From assembly GCF_024139115.2 (NCBI RefSeq), contig NC_085139.1, positions 69,793,203 through 69,857,202 of the forward strand: DNA of 64,000 bases, given 5' to 3'. Shown here one piece after another: positions 24,212 through 33,934 of this stretch. This DNA is from Armigeres subalbatus (lineage: Eukaryota > Arthropoda > Insecta > Diptera > Culicidae). The number at the start of each line of letters is the position of its first letter. The first letter of the stretch is position 1. Position numbers and translations under genes: made by a program. The notes beneath the pieces were generated by a model that saw nothing but the letters and a program-made list of their open reading frames with translations, had not been told where the DNA came from and ran no database searches.

Positions 24212-24222
24212 TCAATTCTCCA

Positions 24223-25330
24223 AATACTCAAATAAATAAATCTTCAAATCTTCAAATATTCAAATCTTCAAATCTTCAAATCTTCAAATCTTCAAATCTT
24301 CAAATCTTCAAATCTTCAAATCTCCAAATCTTCAAATCTTCAAATCCTCAAATCTTCAAATCTTCAAATCTTCAAATCTTCAAATCTTCTAATCTTCAAA
24401 TCTTCACATCTTCACATCTTCAAATCTTCAAATCTTCAAATCTTCAAATCTTCAAATCTTCAAATCTTCAAATCTTCAAATCTTCAAATCTTCACATCTT
24501 CAAATCTTCAAATCTACAAATCTTCAAATCTTCAAATCTTCGAATCATCGAATCATCAAATCTTAAAATCTTCAAATCTTCAAATCTTCAAATCTTAACA
24601 TCTTCAAATCTTCGAATCATCGAATCATCGAATCATCAAATCATCAAATCTTAAAATCTTCAAATCTTCAAATCTTCAAATATTCAAATCTTTAAATCTT
24701 CAAATCTTCAAATCTTTAAATCTTCAAATTTTCGAATTTTCAAATATTTAAATTATCAAATCTTAAAATTTTCAAATTTCCAATTCAAATTTTAAATCTT
24801 CAAATCATCAAATCTTAAAATCTTCAGATCTTCACATCTTCAAACCTTCAAATCTTCAAATCAATAAATCTCCAAATTTTCAAATTAATAAATCCTCAAA
24901 TCTTCATATCTTCAAATTATCAAATCTATAAGCTTTGAAATTTTAAATTTTTTATTTCTTCTAATTCTGAAATCTTCAAATATTTATATCTTCAAATCGT
25001 CAAAAATTCAAATATTCAAATCCTTAAATCTTTGAATTCTCAAATTATCAAATATTCAAATTATCAAATCTCCAAATCTTTAAATCTTTATATCTCCAAA
25101 TCTTAAATTGATTAAATCTTCAAATCCTCGAATCTTGAATTCTTCAAATCCTCAAATCAATAAATCTTCAAATTAATATCTTTGAATCTCCATATATTCA
25201 AATCTTCAAATCGCTAAATCTTGATATCTTGTCTTAAAAACTTGAAATCTTGAAAAATTTTAAAAACTTGAAATCTTGAAATCTTGAATTCTTTAAATTT
25301 TAAAAACTTGAAATCTTAATTCAAAGATTT
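24223..25330. repeat. AAATCTTC satellite, right part
   Basis: The most regular block (24240-24700) is almost pure AAATCTTC. It decays rightward into AAATCTTGAAATCTTG-like units to 25330, and then into AATTCAAAAGAATTTCCC repeats to about 25430. Confidence 0.93.
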
Positions 25331-26152
25331 TTTCCCGGAAATTCAAAAGAATTTCCCTTGAAAATTCAAAAGAATTTCCCTTGGAGATTCGGAAGAGGCT
25401 TCCTTGTAAATCAAACGATTTTATCTTGAAAGTTCAAACGAAACTAAAAAACACGATATTAAAGAAGTCAATCAAAATTTAGCCAGGCAACAGATCTTAT
25501 ATGACTCCAATGTGCAATGATGAACTCGAATGAATAACAAAACACAAGAAAAAGACCAATACCTTTTTTATGTGCGGGCGTGTCGTATCAATTCCTCGAT
25601 ACGAGCAGAAAAATAGACATGTCTATCAACTACTAGTCACAGGCGGAAAAAGAGCGATGCGTACCTTCCTTACCCACCGCTAGTGTTACTAGTCGGAAAA
25701 CGATTAGTAAATCAAAATATTTCTACAAATTCTAGAATTTGGACATCTAAAGTACACATAGCGGACTGCCAGTAGAGCATGCGATCCACAAATTGCTTCA
25801 GGGGATTTATCAATTCGGAATCCTCCCCACTCTCCCGTCGAAAAACTTCTTCCTTCTGCAACGGTGGATTGTTTCGATCTCCACAATGGGAAATTAATTT
25901 CATCACGGTAGAGTGATTCGATATTACTTTTATTTTCATCCCGCATATTTGTGACCCGATGGCCCATGGTACATGGTGAAGGTTTCTCTGTTTCGTAATT
26001 TCTGGTGTAAGCCACGAGGAAATTGGAAAAGTTTGTAATTGAAAGAGATCAATCGGGTTCGAAGTGTGGAAAATCGGGTTACGTTTCCGTAGGTGTTTAT
26101 GTGTTGTCTCGGTCTCCATAGAGGAAAAGGTTCATTTGGGAAAACTTCTTAC
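25331..26152. other. 5' part of the large EB-gene intron
   Basis: Apart from the decaying repeat to 25430, nothing is recognised. Minus-strand frames at 25704-26119 lie directly downstream of the donor at 26152 and look intronic. Confidence 0.5.
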
Positions 26153-26293
26153 CTCGACACTCGACCGTTCCGTCCGGCTTGAAGATGGGATTCATCTCGA
26201 ACCGGCATATGCATCGTCCGTCGCGGCACTCGGTTTGCTCGGTCATTTGTTCGCATTGTTCCGTGAAGAAGCAGCTTTCGTTCACCTGGGCCT
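26153..26293 (-). CDS. EB-module exon of a secreted/membrane protein
   Basis: The minus strand shows an acceptor (CCCCTTCTCCATCCACAG ending at 26294) and a GTAAGA donor (26152-26147). The 141-bp exon is open in the phase used: two bases, 46 codons, one base. Six cysteines lie at residues 7, 13, 22, 27, 29 and 45, around QTECRDGRCICRFEMNP, which is the spacing and CxxGxCxC-like core of EB modules of extracellular invertebrate proteins. The trailing G joins the CT opening exon 10512-10629, linking it to the transmembrane helix. It is most likely an extracellular disulphide-bonded domain of a single-pass protein. Upstream exons (signal peptide, perhaps more EB modules) were not found. Confidence 0.85.
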
Positions 26294-26595
26294 CTGTGGA
26301 TGGAGAAGGGGAAAACGATGGAAATGGATGAGAAAAGTTGGTTAAAAGAAAATTTATTGTAGGTATGGCTCAAATAGAGACGTTCGTATCTAGCAATTTA
26401 CTTTACTTTGAACCCTTTTTGTTTGATGTAGATGTTTTTTTTTATTTCATTTATCTTCTGCAGATCCGTTTATTAGCAGAGAGCAAAGCACGCCAAGGGA
26501 GACAACAAATGTCGAAGGCTCTAAGAGTGGAATCAAAAGCAGCACAAAACGCATCGTCATGAATTATGTTTCTTGTATTCATTGAAATTCAAATA

Positions 26596-26858
26596 TCTTC
26601 ACTTTTCATAAGACGAGTTTGTACCATCCCATTCAATTCCACCACTTGATTGTACCTTGACAGATATGTACGTTTTTTGACCTCAACAGTAAGGTCGTCT
26701 TCAGTGTCTCGTACTTGACTCGACTTAGACTTAGTCGAGTCAAGTACGAAACACTGAAGACGACCTTACTGTTGAGGTTGAAATACGTATCTGTCAAGGT
26801 AAAATCAAGTGGTGGATTTAAATGGGATGGAACAAACTCGTCTTATGACAAGTGAAGA
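26596..26858. mobile_element. Near-perfect palindromic MITE
   Basis: The arms meet at 26728 (ACTTGACTCGACT, TAGACTT, AGTCGAGTCAAGT) and pair outward for about 128 bp with few mismatches, so a transcript would form one long hairpin. It has no coding sequence. A clear target duplication was not seen. High arm identity suggests a young fold-back element, lying about 300 bp upstream (in transcription order) of the EB exon. Confidence 0.85.
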
Positions 26859-28358
26859 CATTCCACTAAAATGCTCAAAATAATTTTCTTAATCAAATAT
26901 ATTATTGTAGAAAATTTTATTAACAATGCCATGAGTCGATCTTCTATGGTTCGATATCGACACATGGAAGCAATGATCCCATTAATAGCGTTTCATGGAG
27001 GGTTGATGTCCCAGTTTCGTATATACATTCCTATCCTTAGGAAAATTTAAGTTATAAAAGAGTTTATTAAGGTGTCAACTTTGCGATTCACTGCGTTAAC
27101 TTTCATATGTGTATTAACGTAGGCTATTTATTTATTTATTTTGTTCCAGGTCAACAGACTCAATTAGTCCCAATGACCGTATTACTATTATACGATTGAC
27201 CTTTAGCAAACATTAGCTCACCTCTGGCACTTTGTGCGACCCTAATACTTGTTATCACCATAGAGCATATTCTATTGTAGACTCATGTTACCACTATCCA
27301 ACTTTATTAGCATATTTTAGAGGAAGCACAACTTTTGTGAACTTGGGACAAGCTAGGAACATTGTTAGACACTGGATCGAAGGAGTGCTTTACACTTCAC
27401 CTCATTGTTGGAACCGAAAAGGCGAAGGAAGGACGGCAGTCTCATAAAATCATTCGTGTGTAATAATGGTAATAAAATGACACATTTATGCAAATTTCAC
27501 AGTCGCATGGAAACGTCTGGTTGGACATCCCACTTAATCTTCTTAAGTTAAATGAGAACGTCAAACCACAAGCGCTGACGGTTTTCGAGTTATCGAATTA
27601 TGTCGTGAAATTCGACGAATCCGACCGTTGCACAATGGTCCAGGATATATTTTTTAGAAAAAAAAAAGTTGTTCGGAATTGCAAGGCCATCATCATGATG
27701 TTATCAAAAAATAAGGTGGCCCATCAAAACATTTTTTTATTGACTTTATTAAATGCAACACAATAAGGGTCTTTTCCCAAATCAATTTCAATTCAATATT
27801 CCTCGCTTGTTTACAGCGGAACGTAAGGGTTTTTAATAATAAAAATAAATTTACTATATTTGTTGACCACATGAGCACATAAAAAAAATACTATCATTTG
27901 AAGATGGTATGTTAAGCTAAAGATGATATATTTCGAATGATCATTTTGATGAAAATGAGTGAAAAACTAGTTTCAGGAACTTTAAATTTAAGTCAATAAA
28001 GCCTAGCAACACTTTGATGAAAATATTGATTTTACAATATGCCTCTGAAGAATACCTTATGTTTGAACAAAGGGAATATTCTAAAATGAAATATTATCAG
28101 GTGAAATACTCATGAATATCGATATGCGAAACTCGAAAGAAAACCGTATGATTGAAAGAAGGAAAAATTTAACAATAAAATATAATCAGGTGATACACAA
28201 ATAAAAATAAACATGCGAAACCCGAAAGAACAGTCCATGGCTGAAAAAAGAAAAATAATGTGCAATGAAATATTATCAGGTGAAACACAAATGAACATAA
28301 ATGTGCAAAAAAAAAATAGTTGTAGAGTATTAAACACTTGCCTGCCTTATTTTTTGTT
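26859..28358. other. Unassigned; relic of a TA MITE at its start
   Basis: Segment 26928-27005 is a degraded relative of the MITE at 40785-40976 (CATGAGTCGAT, TCGATATCGACACATGGAAG). The rest, including the small frames at 27232-27447 and 27488-27766, is not recognised. Segment 28100-28310 has about four rough repeats of GAAATATTATCAGGTGAAAC-like words. Confidence 0.45.
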
Positions 28359-28676
28359 ATTTCGGCCTCTTCTTCTTCTTGGCATTACATCCCCACACTA
28401 GGACAGAGCCGCCTCGCAGCTTAGTGTTCATTGAGCACTTCCACAGTTATTAACTGCGAGGTTTCTAAGCCAAGTTACCATTTTTGCATTCGTATATCAT
28501 GTCATGAGGCTAACACGATGATACTTTTATGCCCAGGGAAGTCGAGACAATTTACAATCCGAAAATTTCCTAGACCGTCACCGGGAATCGAACCCAGTCA
28601 CCCTCAGCATGGTATTGCTTTGTAGCCGCGCGTCTTACCACACGGCTAAGGAGGGCCCTAAGGATTTCGGCCTCTT
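28359..28676 (-). mobile_element. Second full-length Feilai-type SINE
   Basis: SINE body 28372-28663, minus strand, is nearly identical to the copy at 13787-14078, with A and B boxes and a GAAGAAGAAG tail. ATTTCGGCCTCTT is perfectly duplicated at 28359-28371 and 28664-28676. A small ATGTCATG duplication near 28500 is the main difference. Confidence 0.92.
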
Positions 28677-29140
28677 ATCACCTTTTAATCATTCGACCTT
28701 TGACCTTTTGAGCTTTGACCTCTTGACCTTCGACCCTTTGTCCTACAACCGTTATTTCCGTTATTTATATTATTATATCTTGTTCTTTCGACCTTTCGAT
28801 CTTTTGACTATTTTTTTTTGTTTCAACCATTTGGCCCTTCGACCTTTTGACTCTTCGACCTTCTGTCCTTTTGACCTTTTGACCTTCAACCTTTTGGCCC
28901 TCAACCGCTTTACCTTCCACCCTTTGACTCATATTTTTTGTTTCGACCTTTTGACATTTCCACCTTTTGACCTTTCGACCCTTTGTCCATCGACCTTTTG
29001 ATTCATATGTTTTGTTTCGACTTTTTGTCCCTTCGACGTTTTGACTCATATATTTTGTTTTGACATTTTGACTCTTCGACCATTTGTCCTATCGACCTTT
29101 TGACCTTCGACCTTTTATCCTTCGAACTTTTGTCCTACAA
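28677..29140. repeat. TTCGACCTTTTGACC minisatellite
   Basis: An irregular tandem of GACCTTTTGACC and TTCGACC words, interspersed with CATATTTTTTGTTTCGAC blocks. Open frames at 28609-29001 (plus) and 28765-29049 (minus) arise from the repeat. Confidence 0.85.
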
Positions 29141-29607
29141 CCCAGTCGGAGATATGAACTTTAGCACAAAACAAACGTAATTTTGAAAGAAAAACGATTA
29201 TAACTTTTGAACCGCAAGAGATATTGACCATATTTATACATCAAAAGTTGCATTTTTTCGAGCTCAAAAAATCACCCGCAGACGACTTTTCCGAAACATC
29301 GGAAACAAAAAGAGTAGATCAAAAATACTGTTTTTTGAGGGACACCCTAATTCTAGTAGGTAAAATTGCTGCGAATCAGTCAACTCAAAAGCTAAAGAAA
29401 AAGTTTTTATTAGAAAAATGAGCTGCGCTTCAACTTTGTAGAACATTACATGTCAGTATTTCGTAAAAAAAAGAAAACACAGCAATGGACATTTCCCATA
29501 TTTTTTGTTGTTTTTAAGTTGTTTTCTAGTGAGGAATATAAAACCGTGCCGATCGATAATAGAATTGAAAAGACGTAATTCTTTCGGAGTGAGCATACAT
29601 AAGCCGG
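29141..29607. other. Unassigned sequence
   Basis: Moderately complex DNA between two minisatellites. Small frames on both strands (29224-29421, 29446-29659) have no recognised similarity. Confidence 0.4.
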
Positions 29608-29858
29608 GTATAGTTGCTTGCCCGGAAAATGCAATGGCGGATATGATCCTTTCTTTCAAATAGGTGTTTGCCCAGATTAAGGCAATGGTAGATGTGATCC
29701 CTTTTTAAAAAATAGGCGCATGTCCGGATTAAGAAAATAGTGGATAAGATCCCTTCTTCAAAAGAAGGCGCTTGCCCGGATTAAGGCAATGGTGGAAGTA
29801 ATTCCTTCTTTTAAAGTAGGTGCTTGCCCGGATTAAGGCAATGGGGAATGTTATACCT

Positions 29859-30707
29859 TTTTGACCCTTCCTTCGGAAGTGTCTATAATTTCACTTTGTA
29901 TGCGTTACGCAGGTGTGTTACGTATTAATCTATCAAGAAATCTTATTAAAAAGAAAAATTATTAAACAAAATGTATGGTATTTTAAACAAATTCACTTTG
30001 ACATTGAATATATAATTATAACAAATGATATGACATGGAATTATGCCTATTTTTCTGATTTGTTTCAAAGAAACAAATGATTTTAATTGAGGAACATACA
30101 GAAGCATGTACAAAAAAATCTTCTCTGAAAAGCAAAAACGTAAAAATTGAAAGGGATTTCAAAAATTTCTTCAGTGGAAGCTAGATAGCAAATGTGAGCA
30201 TGTTTTGAGACACTAATAGATCACTTATATGCATGTATGTGTGCGTATGTGTGCAAATTCTGAAATTTACTATTATAAAAATCTAGCTCATTTTTAGGAA
30301 TTGAACAAGTTTAGTTTCACCAAATTAGGCATCCATAAGGCGAAATATATGTTATTATTGAACGCTATTGAGTTTCGCTCAGATCAATGACTGATTTAGT
30401 TAGTTCTGGATTAATTAATATCGAGGTCTCTGGAAATTACGAGTACAATATATGCAACCAGCGTTACGATAGTTACTAACCATGTCACAATAGTTGTTCA
30501 ATTCGACGAGCGCCTTATAGATAGGCAGCATGAAGTACAGTACGTTATCATTCGTTAAGTTGTCACCCAACCCATGCCATCCGCCTTTGGGTAGGCAATT
30601 ATTTTGTCACTTTCACGGTAAATCGCCGTGGGAAGCTGAGTAGTTTTATCTCGTTTTAAATACTCGAGTCTGGAAAAAAATTCCTTATAACAAAGGAAGG
30701 GTCAAAA
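29859..30707. mobile_element. 849-bp inverted-repeat element in the minisatellite
   Basis: The ends are perfect 15-bp inverted copies: TTTTGACCCTTCCTT at 29859-29873 and AAGGAAGGGTCAAAA at 30693-30707. The element splits the 52-bp array cleanly. The interior is AT-rich without transposase and includes a GTGTGCGTATGTGTGC tract near 30230. No convincing target duplication was seen. Confidence 0.7.
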
Positions 30708-30867
30708 TCTCACCGTAGGTGGATTAATCTGGGTTTTTTTAAATAGGCGTTTGCCACAAATGAAGCAATGGTGGATGTGATCCCTTCTTTAAAAGTAGGC
30801 GTTTGCCAGGATTAAAGCAATGGTGGATATGATCCCTTCTTTAAAAGAAGACGCTTGTCCGGATTAA

Positions 30868-31022
30868 GGCAATTTATCTATTTATTATCAGACTAAGGCC
30901 GGAATGGCCTGTGCAGTGCATAAAAGTCTTCTCCATTCAGCCAACCACGCAGTCTGCAGAGGGTCCGTAAATCGTCTTCCAAGAAGGCGAGATGCACAGC
31001 GAGCAAGGTGGATCAAGTGAAG
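30868..31022 (-). mobile_element. RTE-like 3' scrap, internally rearranged
   Basis: The left part matches the minus strand of the RTE-like 3' terminus (GACTAAGGCCGGAATGGCCT, then GAAGACGATTTACGGACCCT on the minus strand). It then jumps to a plus-strand piece (AAGAAGGCGAGATGCACAGC) of the same ORF before the minisatellite resumes, so the scrap is an inversion/deletion product. Confidence 0.7.
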
Positions 31023-31430
31023 GATTAAGGCAATGGCGGATGTAATCCCTTCTAAAAATAGGCACTTGCCCGGGTTAACGCTATGGTGGATGTAATTAAT
31101 TATTTAAAAGAAGGCTCTTGCCCGGATTAAGGCAATGGTGACTGAGATCACTTCTTTAAAAGCAAGAACTAGCCCGGATTAAGGAAGTGGTGGATGTGAT
31201 CCCTTCTTTAAAAGTAGGCGCTTGCCCGGATTAAAGCAATGGTGAATGTGATCCGTTCTTTATAAATAGGCGTTTGTCAGAAATGAAGAAATGGTGGATA
31301 TGATTAAAAGAAGGCGATTGCTCCGATTAAGGGAAGAGTAGACCTTCTCTAGAAGTAGGTGCTTGCCCGTCCCCGTATACAAATGTAGCAATTGTGGATA
31401 TGATTTCTTCTTAAGAAGTAGACATTTTGC

Positions 31431-32214
31431 CTAGTCTTGTAGATATAACTTCTTCAATAGCTGTCCAGTATGACTTAAAGTGATATAATCCAATTGTAGA
31501 TATCATTCAATTTGTGAAATGAAGTCTGCATCTGGGATGAGGCGATGAAATATGATACATTCATAAACTGGTTGTTTGGTATTAGGCAAATATGAATGTA
31601 TTTTTCGATTATGGAGTATTTAGCGCGCAAGTGACGTTGCAGAAGAAGTGTAGGAGGTAATTAAATATTTTTGAATTTTGAACTAGAAAAAGGCCGCCAA
31701 CGCAAAACGGATTGACAACACCGGTGATATTGACGAACGATTATGCTGAGGGCATTGATCAAACGAGTGAACGGAGTGTTTTCTATCCTTTGAAAAAAGG
31801 CACAATAAATGTGATCCAATCGTCAGGTTTAGAACGGATATCCATGTATGATCCTATTAAGACTGAAAACCGAGAACTGTCTAGACAACCTCAATCACAG
31901 TTCGACTACTTACACATCCCAAGTCACATTTTTAATTTTATGGCGCTCGCCAAGACCATTATTTACTCTACAAGCGTGCCTTAAAACCATTATAAAAACA
32001 AAATGTTACTGGGAATATATTTCTTGATAAATAGTATCCATTATTTCTGAAAATTGTCTAATATGTTAAATTATTCCTTTTTGAAAATGTTTTATACTGA
32101 GAATCGCTTAATTAGTAAACAATTCCAAATCTCCGTTATGTAAAATTACCTTCTTTATATAATTCTTTTTCTATTCTTTATTATTGGTGGAATAATCGTA
32201 ATTTACAGTTTTAC
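31431..32214. other. Unassigned, one hypothetical frame
   Basis: Mostly AT-rich. A 90-residue frame at 31712-31984 (plus) starts MTTPVILTNDYAEGID. It has no recognised domain, signal peptide or membrane helix and no clear splice context. It could be chance or a transposon remnant. Confidence 0.3.
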
Positions 32215-32345
32215 TATTTCTGGGGAATGGTACATTCTGGCAAATGGTCTATTCTGGGGAATGGGTTTCTGGCATATGGTCCATTCTGGCAAAAAACATT
32301 CTGGCAAATTGATTCTGGCAAATGGTTTTCTGGCAAATGTCATAC
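32215..32345. repeat. TTCTGGCAAATGGT short repeat
   Basis: Irregular repeats of ATTCTGGCAAATGGTC and GGGGAATGG words, similar in style to the GGCCAAATGG arrays at 11.5 and 41.7 kb. They directly precede the Penelope-like element. Confidence 0.6.
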
Positions 32346-32435
32346 AATCATTTGGAATCCCGAAGGATTTTATCAATACGTATTGTTTTATTGGCTTAGC
32401 AGTCTTAATATTGTATCAAACGAACTATAATGTTA

Positions 32436-32482
32436 TTGTTCCGACGTTTCGGTCTGTATTTGGGACCTTCTTCAGGGATCTA
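32436..32482 (-). ncRNA. Hammerhead-like ribozyme motif, sense pseudo-LTR
   Basis: On the minus strand: GATCC, CTGAAGA, a stem II of GGTC and GACC around CAAATACA, then GAAAC, GTC, GGAAC. These are the hammerhead core elements CUGANGA and GAAA with a GUC cleavage triplet and an extremely short stem III. Hammerheads with minimal stem III are known in Penelope pseudo-LTRs. Stem II carries one mismatch compared with the other copy. Activity is inferred, not shown. Confidence 0.6.
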
Positions 32483-32848
32483 AAATTTATTGTTGTATGT
32501 TTATCCAAACAGTTTTACAATTTACAATTATCACAAGTTTAAAAAATATTACTCACAAAGAATTGATCGCTCTTGTCTTAATACTTTTAGCCTGTCGTGT
32601 TGTCTGTATCTGTTGTACATTTGGGAATCCTGTCATTTTGTTTTATGTTATTACATGAATTTTGGGTAGTTTTTTTGTCTAGCTTTTACTCACTGTGTTA
32701 TAGTCTCTAACCGGAATGGGATATCGGCTTATCATTGGTTATGCTCTCTAATTTTGTTCACTATATGTTCACTTCTATGTTCACCTTTCTGTTCACTGGT
32801 GACTATGTGACTATGTCTATCTCTACTATATTTGTAAACTGGCTCTTA

Positions 32849-33778
32849 TTATTGGGTTATTGTATGTGTTGGATGGGTGGTGTTTTGATTAATATTTGTG
32901 TTATGTTTATTCGTTTGATTTTTTAGTGTATGCATGATACCAATGTAACTAATACTTAGTCCTTCTGTATCGGTTCGTTTGTTTATGTTATCCGTAGTTA
33001 AAATGTGGCATATTTCTAGAATAGGAAGTCTAGTAGATTTTTCACTGGAGTCTAGAATTTTAACATTGTCATAATCAAATGTGTGTCCTGTTGATACTGC
33101 ATATTTCATTATTGCGGTCCTTTCTTTCCATTGGTCTAGTTGTATGTTTTTATAGTTGTCATCTTGCATGTTCATTATTCTGTCCAGTTTGTTTTTGTCC
33201 GATTTGTGTCCGTATAGTCTAGTCTGTAGCTTGTTGGTAGTTAGACCTACATACATAGCTTCGCACTGTGTGCAGTTAATGCCATAGATGACGTTACTTC
33301 GTTGAACTTTATCCATCGTCCCTTTCATGCGTCTGTACATTTTTTCCATCGTGTTGATGTTGTAGTGACATTTTTTGAAGTTGTCATATTTCCCTGATCG
33401 TTGAATGTGTGTTGTTATCTGCGGTGATAGGTTGGCCATGTACGGTATGGATCTGTAGGTGATGTTGTCATCGTCAGCTGTTCTTCCTGTATGTGTTCGT
33501 GTAATGCGTCTGTTGTTTATCATCCTATTTATCAGTGATTTGGGGTAGTCATTTGCTAGTAACTCTTTCATGATGGTGTGGTTCTTTTGTTGTTGTGTTC
33601 TGGTAGTCGATAGTTTGTTTACCCTTTCGATGAGGCTGTACGCGGCATTTGTTTTTAAATGTGTGGAATGCATGGAATAGAAAGTATTAAGACAAGAGCG
33701 ATCAATTCTTTGTAAGTAATATTTTTTAAACTTGTGATAATTGTAAATTGTAAAACTGTTTGGATAAACATACAACAA
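32849..33778 (-). pseudogene. Truncated Penelope ORF: RT thumb plus GIY-YIG nuclease
   Basis: This 309-codon frame starts inside the inverted repeat. Residues 1 to about 32 are antisense pseudo-LTR and not true protein. True homology begins near YSMHSTHLKTNAAYSL, the conserved segment after the Penelope RT palm. The endonuclease motifs follow: VIYGINCTQC, MYVGLTTNKLQTRLYGH (GIY-YIG-like Tyr/Gly, then Arg and His), HTFDYDNVKIL and the later RLPILEICHI glutamate. In Penelope elements this nuclease nicks target DNA. The catalytic RT is lost, and the C terminus (THPTHTITQ) looks complete. Confidence 0.85.
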
Positions 33779-33787
33779 TAAATTTTA

Positions 33788-33830
33788 GATCCCTGAAGAA
33801 GGTCCCAAATACGGACCGAAACGTCGGAAC
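33788..33830 (+). ncRNA. Hammerhead-like ribozyme motif, inverted pseudo-LTR
   Basis: The plus strand has GATCC, CTGAAGA (33793-33799), stem II GGTCC (33801-33805) pairing GGACC (33813-33817), GAAAC (33818-33822), GTC and GGAAC. Stem I is GATCC against GGAAC with one mismatch. One extra A sits before stem II. The layout matches the copy at 32436-32482 but in opposite orientation, so transcripts from either strand would carry one motif. Confidence 0.6.
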
Positions 33831-33934
33831 AAGAACATTATAGTTCGTTTGATACAATATTAAGACTGCTAAGCCAATAAAACAATACGTATTAAACAAA
33901 ATTCAGTCGAAACTCTACAACAGAAGGATTTTAT

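Larger units (their letters stand above)
29608..31430. repeat. About 52-bp minisatellite, interrupted twice
   Basis: Units begin GCGCTTGCCCGGATTAAGG and continue CAATGGTGGATGTGATCCC then TTCTTTAAAAGTAG. Successive starts near 29616, 29666, 29718, 29771 and 29822 give 50-53 bp spacing. The array is split by the 849-bp element 29859-30707 and by the RTE scrap 30868-31022, then decays to 31430. A separate small array of the same unit lies at 41215-41420. Confidence 0.9.
32362..33934 (-). mobile_element. Penelope-like element with inverted terminal repeats
   Basis: The element body 32374-33922 is flanked by a 12-bp direct repeat GAAGGATTTTAT (32362-32373, 33923-33934). Two 213-bp inverted copies lie at 32375-32587 and 33681-33893. 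Between them, on the minus strand, is the C-terminal part of a Penelope-type ORF with a GIY-YIG endonuclease. The 3' copy is in sense orientation and the 5' copy is inverted, an arrangement known for truncated Penelope elements and their pseudo-LTRs. The RT core is missing, so the copy is dead. Confidence 0.85.

Noticed and set aside
24240..24700. Regularly spaced short repeats resembling a CRISPR array
   Set aside because: Units are a contiguous 8-bp tandem without unique spacers, and the sequence is animal DNA.
28609..29001. A 130-codon Phe/Leu/Asp-rich frame
   Set aside because: It coincides with the TTCGACCTTTTGACC minisatellite and has an antisense counterpart of similar length.
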